A DNA stretch of 64,000 bases from Salivita marina (GCA_038144425.1 JAYQNS010000003.1:558001-622000), one strand, 5' to 3'. Positions 1 through 9,007 are shown, numbered from the stretch's first letter. A program made the numbers and translations. The notes: generated by a model from the letters alone, not told the origin.

Positions 1-1
1 C

Positions 2-400
2 GGGGCCTGCGCTGCGGCCGAGGTAGTGCTTTCCATCATGACGGAAGAGGGGCTTGTGGCCGCCGCAGCGCAGAAGGGGGCCTTTCTCAAAGCCTGTCTT
101 GAGGACGTCCTGGGCGATCACCCTCAGGTCGCCGAGGTACGGAGCGCAGGCCTCCTTCTGGCGGTAGAGCTGGTGCAGGACCGGGAGACTGGCGAACCCT
201 TCCCCCGGGAGCGTAAGCTCACCCTCGCCGTGCTCGAGGAGGGGCTCAAACGCGGCGTGTATTACTACCCGGGAGGCACGGGGACGGTACGCGATATCCT
301 TTGCCTCGGGCCCGCTATGACCACCCCGGAAGGGGAACTGGAGCAGATGGCGACGACCCTTCGCGCGGCCATCGATGGGGCCCTGGGGCGGCATGTTTAG
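2..400 (+). CDS. Class III (PLP) aminotransferase, C-terminal part only
   Basis: The reading frame is open to the left edge, so the gene begins outside the window and only about 132 residues remain. The segment has the typical C-terminal small domain of class III aminotransferases: an Ala/Cys-rich stretch followed by a helix around VVLSIMTEEGL, then RSAGLLLAVELV, where the family has G-x-x-x-G-x-E-L, and a final PGGTGTVRDILCLGPAMTT block, where the family has the (I/L)-x-x-x-P-P segment. The PLP lysine lies outside the window, so substrate cannot be assigned. The stop codon overlaps the start of the next gene (ATGTTTAG), so the two are probably co-transcribed. Confidence 0.8.
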   Translation, partial: GACAAAEVVLSIMTEEGLVAAAAQKGAFLKACLEDVLGDHPQVAEVRSAGLLLAVELVQDRETGEPFPRERKLTLAVLEEGLKRGVYYYPGGTGTVRDILCLGPAMTTPEGELEQMATTLRAAIDGALGRHV

Positions 401-1142
401 GGACCTTCCCCTGGCCGCCCAGGCCCTGCTTCGCGGATCAAGACTGCTCTTCCACCGAGAGCTCCGGTGGCTGATTCTGGCTCCCCTTGGCCTCATGCTG
501 GCGGTCTATAGCGCCCTCGTCGTCACCGCGCTGGAACTGCTTGGCCCCACCCTAAGCGGTCTCGGTGACGCGCTGCCGGAGGCCCTCACGGCCCTTGCGG
601 GGGTTCTGAAAATGCTGGCCTGGCTCCTGGTATTGGGCCTCCTGGGCATCCTGGCCCTGCTTCTGAGCCAAACGTTAGCGGCGCCCTTTTACAGCGCGCT
701 CGCGCGGCGAACGGAACGGCTCCTCACCGGGGGCAATCAGGAGAGCGGCCGGGGGCTGTGGCGCGAGGTGGGGGCAACCTTCACGAGAGAACTGGAAAAG
801 CTGCGCTGGAGCTTGCCGCGCCTCGCCGTGCTCTTCGGTGTGAGCCTGATTCCTGGCCTGGGGGTCTTAGCGGCTCCCCTAACCCTGTTGCTCGGGGCTT
901 GGATGCTTGCGGGGCAGTTTCTCGATTTTACGCAGGAAAACCGAGGGCAGCGTTTTGGAGAAACACTGGCGCTGATGAAGCGACATCGCCTGGGGGTACT
1001 GGCCTTCGGGGTACCCTTGGCCCTCGGGGTGACCTTACCGGTGCTGGGCGCCCTCGTGGGCGCCCTCGCCGTCGTCTCCGGGGCGGTGCTGGTGCTCTCC
1101 CTTCGCGGTGAGCACGGCACCCTCGCCGAAGGGGGTCCTTAA
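393..1142 (+). CDS. CysZ/EI24-like integral membrane protein
   Basis: A protein of 249 residues with several strongly hydrophobic segments (about residues 25-55, 75-105, 145-180 and 205-235). The N-terminal layout, a short amphipathic region then LFHRELRWLILAPLGLML, resembles the EI24/CysZ domain family, which includes the E. coli sulfate permease CysZ and many uncharacterised relatives. I chose ATG 393, which overlaps the stop of the aminotransferase; an in-frame ATG at 375 would lengthen it by six residues. The end meets the convergent SDR gene with a 4-base overlap. Sulfate transport is not shown by anything nearby, so the family name is safer than the function. Confidence 0.65.
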   Translation: MFRDLPLAAQALLRGSRLLFHRELRWLILAPLGLMLAVYSALVVTALELLGPTLSGLGDALPEALTALAGVLKMLAWLLVLGLLGILALLLSQTLAAPFYSALARRTERLLTGGNQESGRGLWREVGATFTRELEKLRWSLPRLAVLFGVSLIPGLGVLAAPLTLLLGAWMLAGQFLDFTQENRGQRFGETLALMKRHRLGVLAFGVPLALGVTLPVLGALVGALAVVSGAVLVLSLRGEHGTLAEGGP

Positions 1143-2053
1143 ACCGGATCCCAACTGAAGACGCTGTTGGTGGCGCCGAGGTCGTGGAAAGACCCAGCCA
1201 TGGCCGGCAAGCCTTGCTCCACCAGCGTTTCCGGGGTCCAGCCCTCCAGCTGCGCGACGCTGCGCACGGGCCGGGGCTGGCTCATGAGGAACACCTCGTT
1301 ACCGCGGACGGAGAAGATCTGCCCGGAAACGTCCTTCGCCGCGGCCAGGGCAACGGCCATGGTGGCCACCTGATCCGCGCGCATCTTTTTCTGGAACATT
1401 TCCACCCGCTTCTGGCTCGCCTCATCCTTCACCGGAATGGTGGCAATCATGCGGGTCCAGGCGAAGGGCGCGATCACGTTCGAGCGAACATTCTTGCCAG
1501 CCCCCTCCATGGCGATGATGCGAGAGAGGCCTGCGATGCCCATCTTCGCCGCCGCGTAGTTCGCCTGACCAATGTTGCCGATGAGCCCGGAGGTTGACGT
1601 GAACATGACGAAGGACCCGTCTTCCTGATCGCGGAAGTGGTTAATCGCAGCCCGGGCGATGTTGTAGTGGCCATTGAGATGAACATCGATGACCGCATCC
1701 CAGTCTTCGTCGGTCATCTTGTGGAACATTTTGTCCCGAAGGATGCCCGCGGGATTGATGACGGCGTGCAGCCCCTTGAAGGTGTCCAGGGCGCACTCAA
1801 CCATGGCCTTGGCCCCGGCGCGATCGGAGACGCTGTGGGAATCGGCAATGGCTTCGCCCCCGGCAGCATTGATCTCGTCCACGACCTCTTGAGCCGGACC
1901 CGCATCGCCCAGGGGATCATCTCCCTTCACCGATCCGCCGAGATCGTTCACCACCACCTTGGCCCCCTCCCGCGCTGCCAGCAGGGCGCATTCCCGTCCA
2001 ATGCCCCGCGCCGCGCCGGTGACCAGTACCACCTTGCCGTCAAGCTGTCCCAT
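1139..2053 (-). CDS. SDR-family oxidoreductase (HSD17B4/MFE-2-like 3-hydroxyacyl-CoA dehydrogenase type)
   Basis: A 304-residue short-chain dehydrogenase. The cofactor motif T-G-A-A-R-G-I-G is at residues 12-19, the acidic residue D37 follows beta-2 (suggesting NAD preference), and the catalytic set is S153/S155, Y166 and K170 (YAAAK). The usual N-N-A-G is N-P-A-G (100-103). An extra 50-residue tail after the Rossmann core and the sequence AGILRDKMF resemble the dehydrogenase part of peroxisomal multifunctional enzyme type 2, which oxidises 3-hydroxyacyl-CoAs including steroid side chains. ATG 2053 is chosen because GGAGG lies just upstream; a TTG at 2065 is less likely. Exact substrate is inferred. 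Confidence 0.85.
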   Translation of the reverse strand: MGQLDGKVVLVTGAARGIGRECALLAAREGAKVVVNDLGGSVKGDDPLGDAGPAQEVVDEINAAGGEAIADSHSVSDRAGAKAMVECALDTFKGLHAVINPAGILRDKMFHKMTDEDWDAVIDVHLNGHYNIARAAINHFRDQEDGSFVMFTSTSGLIGNIGQANYAAAKMGIAGLSRIIAMEGAGKNVRSNVIAPFAWTRMIATIPVKDEASQKRVEMFQKKMRADQVATMAVALAAAKDVSGQIFSVRGNEVFLMSQPRPVRSVAQLEGWTPETLVEQGLPAMAGSFHDLGATNSVFSWDPV

Positions 2054-2101
2054 GTGCGCCTCCAACCATGAATTGAAGCGACAGTTTAGTGCCCCGGCCC
2101 C

Positions 2102-2983
2102 CTACCCTGCCAGCGCAGGAGGCACGCCCTGCTCCGGTGCTGCGTCAATGGCGAGGTGCCCGGCAAGGAGCCCCGCTCCGGCGGTCGCGAAGCTGGCTCG
2201 AAGGCGGTGACCCCGGAGCACCCAAGGCAACCAGCCTCGGTCATCGGCCCACATGCGCCCGTAGGGCATGGCATGCCGAGACACCCATAGAGGCTTGCCC
2301 TCGGCGCTCTCTCGGGGCAGGCCCTGAAAGGTTTCGCAGCGGTAGGCAAAGCCGTGGATGCGTGATCCATCCTTATCCTCAAAGCGAAGTTCGGCGCAAA
2401 GCGTCGGCGCTTTACCCCGAATCCCCAGCTCCTCCTCCGCCTCCCGAAGCGCGCAGGCTCGGAGTGACTCCCCCGCCTCGAGCTTGCCTCCGGGACCGTT
2501 GATAAGCCCGGCGCCGTGCCCTCGCTTTTTCTCCATAAGAAGCACCTCATCGCCCTGGCAGACAAATAGCAGGGTCGCGAGCTGAGCGCCCGGGAAGGGG
2601 CCTTCAAGGGTCGGGGGCTGAAGGGAGGGCCGAGGGTCACAGGCCAAAAGCAGCCGGGCGGCCTGGAGAGGCTGGCCCGCTCGGGGCAGAAAGCCGCGGC
2701 GACCTAGCACCTTCAGCAAAGTCAGGGACGGCGCATCGAGGAGAAGGGACAGGGTCACGCCCTCGGCCAGAAGGCGATCAGCCCAGGACAGCACCGCGTC
2801 GTCCGGATCAGAAGGATTTGGGGCCAACACCGCGCCGCCGCGACGGCGCAGGCCGAAGCGCCCCCCAAGGGGTAAAAGCCCTGGGGCGAAAAGGCCGCCA
2901 GGGCACAGCCGTCCCAACTGTGGGATAGAACCGGGCGCCGGCCTAAACAACGCCAAAAGCGCCTTTTGCTGCGCCGGATCCAT
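2102..2983 (-). CDS. Nudix hydrolase with an extra N-terminal domain
   Basis: A 293-residue protein in two parts. The C-terminal half is a Nudix hydrolase with a complete Nudix box at residues 166-188 (G-x5-E-x7-R-E-x-x-E-E-x-G-I), preceded by MEKKRGHGAGLINGPGGK, which closely follows the MTH1-type 8-oxo-dGTP diphosphatases. The first 120 residues are not Nudix; the segment near 83-110 (leucine-rich helix, then a G-F-x-P turn and an R-x-L-x-M-like end) recalls the C-terminal part of a GNAT acetyltransferase, but no acetyl-CoA loop is visible. It probably hydrolyses oxidised nucleotides; the role of the N-terminal domain is unknown. Confidence 0.8.
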   Translation of the reverse strand: MDPAQQKALLALFRPAPGSIPQLGRLCPGGLFAPGLLPLGGRFGLRRRGGAVLAPNPSDPDDAVLSWADRLLAEGVTLSLLLDAPSLTLLKVLGRRGFLPRAGQPLQAARLLLACDPRPSLQPPTLEGPFPGAQLATLLFVCQGDEVLLMEKKRGHGAGLINGPGGKLEAGESLRACALREAEEELGIRGKAPTLCAELRFEDKDGSRIHGFAYRCETFQGLPRESAEGKPLWVSRHAMPYGRMWADDRGWLPWVLRGHRLRASFATAGAGLLAGHLAIDAAPEQGVPPALAG

Positions 2984-3016
2984 AAAGCCCTTCCCTGACG
3001 GAAAGGGAAAAGTGTA

Positions 3017-4036
3017 CTAGCCCCTGGCGGAAGACGCCTTTACCGGTAAGACGGGCACCAGATCGCCAAGGAAGCGTTCCGCGATTTGGTCCCAGCCGTG
3101 CGCCTCTGCATAGCGCCGGCAAGCCCCGCGATCACAGGCCAACGCCCGCTCGACCGCCACGGCGAGGTCGGCATGCAGGCCCCCCGTCACCCCGTTCTCG
3201 ACGATGTCGATGGGGCCCGTAACGGGGTAGGCGGCCACGGGCGTTCCCGTGGCCAGCGCCTCTAGCATCACAAGCCCGAAGGTGTCGGTTTTGGAGGGGA
3301 AGACAAACACGTCCGCGTCCCCATAGATGGCCGCGAGCTCGGCGCCATAGCGGTAGCCAAGAAAGCGCACCTCAGGGTAGCGCGCTTCAAGCTGGGCCCG
3401 GGCAGGGCCGTCTCCGACCACGACCTTTTCCCCGGGCACCTTAAGCTCGAGAAAGGCCGGCAGATTCTTTTCCACGGCCACCCGTCCTACGTAGAGCAGG
3501 CGCGGCCACGCGCGCGGCGCTTCCCGGGGCGCGTAGGGATAGGCGTCCAGGGCGACCCCGCGCCCCCACACCGTGAGATTTCGCAGCCCCCAGTCCCCGA
3601 GCTCTCGCTTCTGAGAGGCCGTGGTCACGAGCGTGCTGGCTGCCGCGCCGTGGAACCAGCGCAAAAAACCGTAGCCCAGGGCCAGGGGTAGGCGGGTCCT
3701 CTCATAGAGGTACTCAGGAAACTTAGTATGCAGGGAGGTGGTAAACGGCACACCCCGGCGCAGGGCCCAGCGCCGGGCAGCAAGGCCCAGGGGCCCCTCC
3801 GTCGCGATGTGAAGCGCATCGAAGCCATAGGCATCAAGCGCCCTTCCAAGCCCATAGGGCAGAGGCGCCACCTTAACCTCTCGGTAGGCGGGCAGGGGCA
3901 AGGTAAAGAACTGGCCGGGCTCGAACACCCGCACCCCGTGGCCCCGGGCTTCTACCCGAGCGATGACTTGCTTGAGGGTCGTCACCACCCCGTTGGTTTG
4001 GGGGGTCCAGGCGTCGGTGACCAATGCGATCTTCAT
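3017..4036 (-). CDS. GT4 glycosyltransferase (MgtA-like alpha-mannosyltransferase type)
   Basis: A 339-residue GT-B glycosyltransferase of family 4. It starts with the usual M-K-I-A-L-V-T-D-A-W-x-P-x-x-N-G-V-V glycine turn, and the C-terminal donor domain carries LLYVGRVAVEKN (180-191) and the retaining-enzyme motif F-P-S-x-T-D-T-F-G-x-V-x-x-E (246-259). This subgroup includes GDP-mannose-dependent alpha-mannosyltransferases acting on diacylglycerol or phosphatidylinositol. Its ATG overlaps the stop of the upstream metallophosphatase (ATGA at 4033-4036), so the two are translationally coupled and probably act on the same envelope lipid or glycan. Donor and acceptor are inferred from family. 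Confidence 0.85.
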   Translation of the reverse strand: MKIALVTDAWTPQTNGVVTTLKQVIARVEARGHGVRVFEPGQFFTLPLPAYREVKVAPLPYGLGRALDAYGFDALHIATEGPLGLAARRWALRRGVPFTTSLHTKFPEYLYERTRLPLALGYGFLRWFHGAAASTLVTTASQKRELGDWGLRNLTVWGRGVALDAYPYAPREAPRAWPRLLYVGRVAVEKNLPAFLELKVPGEKVVVGDGPARAQLEARYPEVRFLGYRYGAELAAIYGDADVFVFPSKTDTFGLVMLEALATGTPVAAYPVTGPIDIVENGVTGGLHADLAVAVERALACDRGACRRYAEAHGWDQIAERFLGDLVPVLPVKASSARG

Positions 4037-4914
4037 GCCGCTCGATCCGCCAGCAGCTCATCCTTCGCCAGCACCAGCTCCGCCGCGAAGGGCGTACCCA
4101 AGGGCATGGACGCTGGCGCTGCCTCTTCCCGGAAGGCGGCCACTTCTTCGCGCCAGTAAAGCAGATGAATCTGCCCCTGATCGTCCTCCGCCAGGGCCGT
4201 GCAAGATTCCACCCAGTCCCCGCAGTTCAGATAGTCGATGGCGCCGATGCGGCGCATTTCCGCGTGGTGGATATGGCCGCAAATCACCCCCTGGAAGCCT
4301 TCCCGTTCGCAGGCATGGGCGACAGCGCCTTCAAAATCGCTGATGAAATTCACGGCACGCTTCACCCGGTGCTTCACCCAGGCAGACAGGGACCAGCGGC
4401 CAAAGCCCAAGCGCTCCCGCACCCAGTTATTCACCCGGTTCACGGACAGCAGAAAGTTGTAGCCGAGGTCCCCAAGGAACGCGATCCAGCGGTGGTAGCG
4501 GGTGATGACGTCGTACTCATCCCCATGGATCACGAGGAACCGGCGGCCATCGGCAGTGCGGTGCTCCGCCCGATCGACGAGTTTCAAATTGCCGAAGCTG
4601 TGATCGGAGTAGCGACGCAGAAACTCGTCGTGGTTACCGGTGACAAAGATAATCTCCGTCCCCCGCTTGGTCAGGGTCAGGAGCCGGCGTAGAACGTTGC
4701 TATGGCTCTGGGGCCAGTAGAGGCTGCGCTTTAGGCGCCAGCCGTCGATGATGTCCCCCACCAGATAAAGGCGCTCACACTCATGGGCCTTGAGAAAGGC
4801 CGTCAGCGCCTCGGCTTGGCAGCCCCGGCTGCCGAGGTGCAGATCGGAGAGGAACAGCGTGCGGTAGCGAACTTTCTGACCTTCGGCCAGGTCGGCGGGC
4901 GTTGACGTGTCCAT
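4033..4914 (-). CDS. LpxH-like metallophosphoesterase (UDP-2,3-diacylglucosamine diphosphatase family)
   Basis: A 293-residue calcineurin-like phosphoesterase. All metal-ligand motifs are present: D-x-H (D24, H26), G-D-x-x-D (D54, D57), G-N-H-D (93-96), H-G-D (130-132) and G-H-x-H (213-216). The family hydrolyses UDP-2,3-diacylglucosamine in lipid A synthesis, but members paired with a GT4 glycosyltransferase, as here, form a separate branch whose substrate is less certain. It is the first gene of a two-gene minus-strand unit, with ATGA coupling to the glycosyltransferase. I would not call it LpxH outright without checking for a canonical lpxH elsewhere. Confidence 0.85.
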   Translation of the reverse strand: MDTSTPADLAEGQKVRYRTLFLSDLHLGSRGCQAEALTAFLKAHECERLYLVGDIIDGWRLKRSLYWPQSHSNVLRRLLTLTKRGTEIIFVTGNHDEFLRRYSDHSFGNLKLVDRAEHRTADGRRFLVIHGDEYDVITRYHRWIAFLGDLGYNFLLSVNRVNNWVRERLGFGRWSLSAWVKHRVKRAVNFISDFEGAVAHACEREGFQGVICGHIHHAEMRRIGAIDYLNCGDWVESCTALAEDDQGQIHLLYWREEVAAFREEAAPASMPLGTPFAAELVLAKDELLADRAA

Positions 4915-4987
4915 GGCAGGCCTCGTGGCGAGTTTTTCCCACCCTAGGGCCTGCCGATGACACAGCGGTGATTATTTGATCACAAAA

Positions 4988-5650
4988 TCATGACGCTGAC
5001 GGGGCCTCATGGCGCGCGGCGTAGCGCGCCTCAAGGGCCCCATAGAGCGCCTCCCGGTAATCGGGCGCATCCACGGGCAGGATCGCCTCAAGCTCCACGA
5101 GATGCACGTTATCTTCCCGCCCCTGCCAGAGCTTGTCGTAGGTCCCCGCCTTATAGCCATGGTCCTGGCGGAAGGCGTTCAGCACGTTCTTCCCCACATA
5201 GGCGCGATAGAGCCCCGGCAGATCCAGCGCCACGGCCCGAAGGCAGGCCAGGAAAGCGGGCACGTCGAAGCGCTTTTCTCCCACGGCGGCGGTGGCAAGG
5301 GCCTCCACCGCTTCCCGGAAGTGCTCCGAGTCGCCGGGATCCGTGAGGCCCAAGCGCACCGTTTCCGCAAGAGCTCCATCCACCCGGTCCTCGAGGAGCA
5401 ACATGCTCAGCCCAAAGTGCCAGATATCCACGAGCTCTAGCCGTACCTGGGGAAGATCACACTCCTGATGCTTCCACCACTTCCAGCCGTAGTGATCCAG
5501 AAGCTCAGCGCATTCCACCCAGATGGCCCGGTAGTAGGCGAGGCCCGCGGTACGCCAGGCGGGATCCACGGCAAGGTTGTGCGCTTCCTGGAGCCCCGCC
5601 ATCTCCCGGAGGAGCTTCAGCGCCAGGGCGGGCGCGAGGGGCGCACTCAT
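4988..5650 (-). CDS. Dimeric all-alpha dUTP diphosphatase
   Basis: A 220-residue member of the all-alpha NTP pyrophosphatase (MazG-like) superfamily, dimeric dUTPase branch, as in Campylobacter and trypanosomatids. The metal-binding pattern E46-x-x-E49 on one helix and E72-x-x-D75 on the next is present, along with the family's W-K-W-W-K (57-61) and D-I-W-H-F (75-79) signatures. It hydrolyses dUTP (and dUDP) to dUMP, keeping uracil out of DNA and supplying thymidylate synthesis. The start ATG 5650 overlaps the stop of the VOC gene (ATGA), which supports it over the codons further upstream. Confidence 0.88.
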   Translation of the reverse strand: MSAPLAPALALKLLREMAGLQEAHNLAVDPAWRTAGLAYYRAIWVECAELLDHYGWKWWKHQECDLPQVRLELVDIWHFGLSMLLLEDRVDGALAETVRLGLTDPGDSEHFREAVEALATAAVGEKRFDVPAFLACLRAVALDLPGLYRAYVGKNVLNAFRQDHGYKAGTYDKLWQGREDNVHLVELEAILPVDAPDYREALYGALEARYAARHEAPSAS

Positions 5651-6048
5651 GCCGCTTCTTCGAGAAACTCGACCCAATTGCCGTCGGGGTCGGCGACCAT
5701 GGCAATGCGAATGCCCGGACGAATTTCCGTGCTGGGTATGATCACGGAAGCCTCCGCCGCCTTCAGGCTCTCGACCAGGGCGTCGAGGTCGGTCACGGTC
5801 ATGGTCCAGTAGCGATAGCCCGTGCCGCCGCCGATGCCGCCCGGGGCCGCATCGCTTTTCGGGCTGGCCTCTACGATCTTGATGAGGCTCGTGCCGCAGC
5901 GCAGCCGAGTCATGGTGCCGATGTTGGGCATGGGCATCTGTCCCTCGTCCGTGAAGCCCAGAAGATCCCGATAAAAGGCCACCATGGGCCCCGCATCCCG
6001 GGTCACGATGCCTAAGTCGATGCTGTCTTTTTTCAGTTCCACGGCCAT
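5647..6048 (-). CDS. VOC (glyoxalase/bleomycin-resistance fold) protein
   Basis: A 133-residue protein of the vicinal-oxygen-chelate superfamily, made of two beta-alpha-beta-beta-beta halves. Visible marks are the opening LGIVTRDAGPMVAFYRDLLGF and the closing VADPDGNWVEFLE, whose glutamate is the usual metal ligand. It sits between a CoA-transferase gene 30 bases upstream and the dUTPase gene it overlaps by 4 bases. Substrate is unknown; methylmalonyl-CoA epimerase-like or dioxygenase-like roles are possible. Confidence 0.8.
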   Translation of the reverse strand: MAVELKKDSIDLGIVTRDAGPMVAFYRDLLGFTDEGQMPMPNIGTMTRLRCGTSLIKIVEASPKSDAAPGGIGGGTGYRYWTMTVTDLDALVESLKAAEASVIIPSTEIRPGIRIAMVADPDGNWVEFLEEAA

Positions 6049-6078
6049 GGGCCTTCCCTCCCTCGTTTCAATGAAAAG

Positions 6079-7266
6079 CTAAATCACGCCGTCCCGGCGC
6101 AGCGCGACCCGGGCCTCGGCGTCGTAGCCATGGGCTTCGAGCACGGTCTCCGTGTGGGCCCCGAGGGCCGGTCCAGGCCAACGGATCTGCCCCGGAGTCT
6201 CGGAGAGCCGGGGAAACACGTTCTGCATTTTAAGCCCAGGATAGGTGGGGTCGGGCACGGGAACAATGGAGTCCCGGGCCTGGTATTGGGGATCGGCCAG
6301 CATGTCCGGCACCCGGAAAATGCGTCCCGCGGGCACGCCGTGGTCCTCGCAAAGCGCAAGGAGCGCGTCCGCCGAAAAGTTACTGGTCCACTCGGCGATG
6401 CGTAGATCCAGCTCCTCCTGATGCTCGCCCCGGGCGGTGTGGCTGGCGTAGCGCCCATCCGTAGCCAGCTCCGGCACGCCCATGGCTTCCGCGAGGCGGG
6501 CAAACACCGAATCCTGGTTGGCGCCAATCAGCACCATCTCGCCGCTAGCCGTGGGATAGACGTTCGAGGGCGCGATCTTCGGCAGGATGGCGCCGGTGCG
6601 CTCCCGGATGACTCCCGCTTCCGTGTATTCCGGCACCGTGCTTTCCATCATGGCGAGCACGGCCTCGTAGATCGCTGAATCCACGACCTGCCCCTGCCCC
6701 GTTTGATTCCGATGCTCAAGGGCCGTCAGCGCCCCCAGGCAGGCAAAGGTGGCCGCCAGCGCATCGCCAATCGATAGGCCCACCCGGCTCGGGGGCCGGT
6801 CCGGATCCCCAGCGAGGTAGCGCATGCCCCCCATGGCTTCCCCAATGGAGCCGTAGCCCGCGCGCTTGGCGTAGGGGCCAGTCTGCCCGAACCCGCTGAC
6901 GCGCACGATGATGAGGCGTGGGTTCAGGGTCCGCAGGGTCTCCGGAGACAGGCCCCACTTCTCCAGCGTTCCCGGACGAAAGTTCTCGATCAGGATATCG
7001 GCATCGGCGGCAAGGGTTTTGAGCACCTCGCGACCCGCCGGCTTCCGCAGATCCAGGGTCACGGAGCGCTTATTGCGCCCAATAACGGACCACCACACGG
7101 GCTTGCCCTGCCCCCAGCTTCGCATGGGGTCGCCCTCCCCCGGCGCTTCAATCTTGATGACGTCCGCACCCATGTCACCGAGTAACTGGCCGCAGAAGGG
7201 CCCGGCAATGAGCTGGCCCAGTTCCAGCACCTTCAGGTGCGAGAGCGCACCGGTAGCCGAACTCAC
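6079..7266 (-). CDS. CaiB/BaiF (family III) CoA-transferase
   Basis: A 395-residue class III CoA-transferase. It shows the N-terminal LKVLELGQLIAGPFCGQLLGD block, the R-N-K-R-S-V-T-L-D-L-R region (64-74) and the catalytic aspartate D168 in SIGDALA, aligned with the aspartate that forms the acyl-CoA anhydride in formyl-CoA transferase. The enzyme moves CoA between carboxylic acids. The start is GTG 7266, overlapping the glnS stop codon (GTGA), so it is read from the glnS transcript. Given several acyl-CoA dehydrogenases and crotonases in the window, a role in acid or steroid-type catabolism is plausible but not shown. Confidence 0.9.
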   Translation of the reverse strand: MSSATGALSHLKVLELGQLIAGPFCGQLLGDMGADVIKIEAPGEGDPMRSWGQGKPVWWSVIGRNKRSVTLDLRKPAGREVLKTLAADADILIENFRPGTLEKWGLSPETLRTLNPRLIIVRVSGFGQTGPYAKRAGYGSIGEAMGGMRYLAGDPDRPPSRVGLSIGDALAATFACLGALTALEHRNQTGQGQVVDSAIYEAVLAMMESTVPEYTEAGVIRERTGAILPKIAPSNVYPTASGEMVLIGANQDSVFARLAEAMGVPELATDGRYASHTARGEHQEELDLRIAEWTSNFSADALLALCEDHGVPAGRIFRVPDMLADPQYQARDSIVPVPDPTYPGLKMQNVFPRLSETPGQIRWPGPALGAHTETVLEAHGYDAEARVALRRDGVI

Positions 7267-8936
7267 TTGCCCCCCCAGGTGTCGCGCAGGGTGATGGTGC
7301 GGTTAAAGCGCCGCGCCGTATCCGTGCTGTCCTCGTCCGGGCAGAAGTACCCAAGGCGCTCAAACTGCACCACTTCCCCCGAGGCGAGGGCCCCCAGGGC
7401 GGGCTCCAGCTTCGCGGCGCAGCGCTCTAGGGAGTCGGGATTCAGCACGTCCCGAAACCCTCCTTCCGTTTTGACGCCAGAGGGATCGGGGTTCGTGAAG
7501 AGGCGATCGTAAAGGCGAACTTCGGCGTCGAGGGCGTGGGTAGCGCTCACCCAATGGATGACCCCCTTCACCTTCTTCTCGGCGTTCGCGCCGCCGGCTC
7601 GGCTTTCCAAATCCACGGTGCAGTAGAGCTTCGTCGGCCGCCCCTCCGCATCGGCGTCAAAGCGCTCGCAGCGAATGACGTAGCCGTGGCGCAGACGCAC
7701 CTCCGCTCCCGGGGACAGGCGCTTGTACTTCTTCGGGGGAATTTCCTCAAAGTCATCGCTTTCAATGAGCAGGTGGCGCCCAAAAGGTATGCGCCGGGAC
7801 GCGCCCTCCGGATCCTTCGGGTGCAGGGGCGCCTCAAACCATTCTTCCCCATCCTCCGGATAGTTCAGCAGCTCCACGGGCAGGGGCCTCAGCACCGCAA
7901 GGGCCCGGGGGGCGCGCTCCAGCGCGTCCCGAATGCAGCGCTCGAGCAGGGCCATTTCCACCGTGCCGTCGCTCTTCGTAATCCCAATGCGCTCGCAGAA
8001 ATCCTTCAGCGCTGCCGGAGGTACGCCGCGGCGCCGGAGCCCGGCGAGCGTCGGCATGCGCGGATCATCCCACCCCTCCACATGTCCTTCCGTCACCAGC
8101 GCGTTCAGGTGGCGCTTGGAGAGCACGGTGTATTCGAGCTCCAGGCGGCTGAATTCGATCTGCTGGGGCCGCACCTCCCAGGAGAATTGGTCGAGCACCC
8201 AATCGTAGAGGGGGCGGTGATCCTCGAACTCGAGGGTGCACAGGGAATGGGTGATGCCCTCGAAGGCGTCGGAGAGGCAGTGCGTGTAGTCGTACATGGG
8301 GTAGATGCACCAACCGTCTCCGGTCCGCTGGTGCGCCATGCGCCGAATCCGGTAAAGCACGGGGTCCCGGAGGTTCAGGTTCGGGGACCCCATATCGATC
8401 TTGGCCCGAAGTACGTGGGCCCCGTCCTCAAAGTCTCCAGCGCGCATGGCGCGAAAGAGGGCCAGGTTTTCCTCAGCGCTACGGTTTCGAAAGGGGCTCT
8501 CGGACCCCGGCTCCGTGAGCGTTCCTCGCTGAGCGCGAATGGCCTCCTGATCCTGGCTGTCGACATAAGCCAGCCCCTTCTCGATGAGGGCCTCCGCACA
8601 TTCATAGATGCGTTCAAAGTAATCCGAAGCGTGGAGCGGTCCCGCGCCGAAGGAAAAGCCCAGCCAGGTGACGTCGCGCTCAATGGCTTCCGCGTAGTGG
8701 GTCGATTCCTTCGCGGGGTTCGTATCATCGAGGCGAAGGTTGCAACGCCCTGAAAATACCCTGGCCGTGCCGAAATTAAGGCAAATGGATTTGGCATGCC
8801 CAAGATGCAAGTAGCCGTTGGGTTCCGGAGGAAAGCGGGTGACCACGGCGCCCCCGTTCTTACCCTGTTCCTGGTCCTTCCGGATGCGCTGGGTAATGAA
8901 GTGGTCGGGGCCGGCGCTTTCGGCACGTTCGTCCAT
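7263..8936 (-). CDS. glnS: Glutaminyl-tRNA synthetase
   Basis: A full-length (557 residues) class Ib aminoacyl-tRNA synthetase that charges tRNA-Gln directly. The ATP site has P-P-E-P-N-G-Y-L-H-L-G-H (36-47, the HIGH motif) and V-L-S-K-R (271-275, the KMSKS motif). The region R-L-D-D-T-N-P (68-74) is typical of GlnRS/GluRS, and DNLR-type features with a beta-barrel anticodon domain after residue 340 point to GlnRS. This gene is confined mostly to gamma- and beta-proteobacteria among bacteria, which supports the taxonomic reading. It leads a minus-strand run including the CoA-transferase, VOC and dUTPase genes. Confidence 0.96.
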   Translation of the reverse strand: MDERAESAGPDHFITQRIRKDQEQGKNGGAVVTRFPPEPNGYLHLGHAKSICLNFGTARVFSGRCNLRLDDTNPAKESTHYAEAIERDVTWLGFSFGAGPLHASDYFERIYECAEALIEKGLAYVDSQDQEAIRAQRGTLTEPGSESPFRNRSAEENLALFRAMRAGDFEDGAHVLRAKIDMGSPNLNLRDPVLYRIRRMAHQRTGDGWCIYPMYDYTHCLSDAFEGITHSLCTLEFEDHRPLYDWVLDQFSWEVRPQQIEFSRLELEYTVLSKRHLNALVTEGHVEGWDDPRMPTLAGLRRRGVPPAALKDFCERIGITKSDGTVEMALLERCIRDALERAPRALAVLRPLPVELLNYPEDGEEWFEAPLHPKDPEGASRRIPFGRHLLIESDDFEEIPPKKYKRLSPGAEVRLRHGYVIRCERFDADAEGRPTKLYCTVDLESRAGGANAEKKVKGVIHWVSATHALDAEVRLYDRLFTNPDPSGVKTEGGFRDVLNPDSLERCAAKLEPALGALASGEVVQFERLGYFCPDEDSTDTARRFNRTITLRDTWGGK

Positions 8937-9007
8937 GGGGGTTGCCTTCGTCTTCCTGGGAAAGCGCGCTAGTCTAATCCTTCCCTCCGGTTGGAAGAAG
9001 ACAAGCC

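Noticed and set aside
7536..8753. A 405-codon open frame on the plus strand opposite glnS
   Set aside because: It is the antisense shadow of a highly conserved gene in GC-rich DNA, with no domain or ribosome site.
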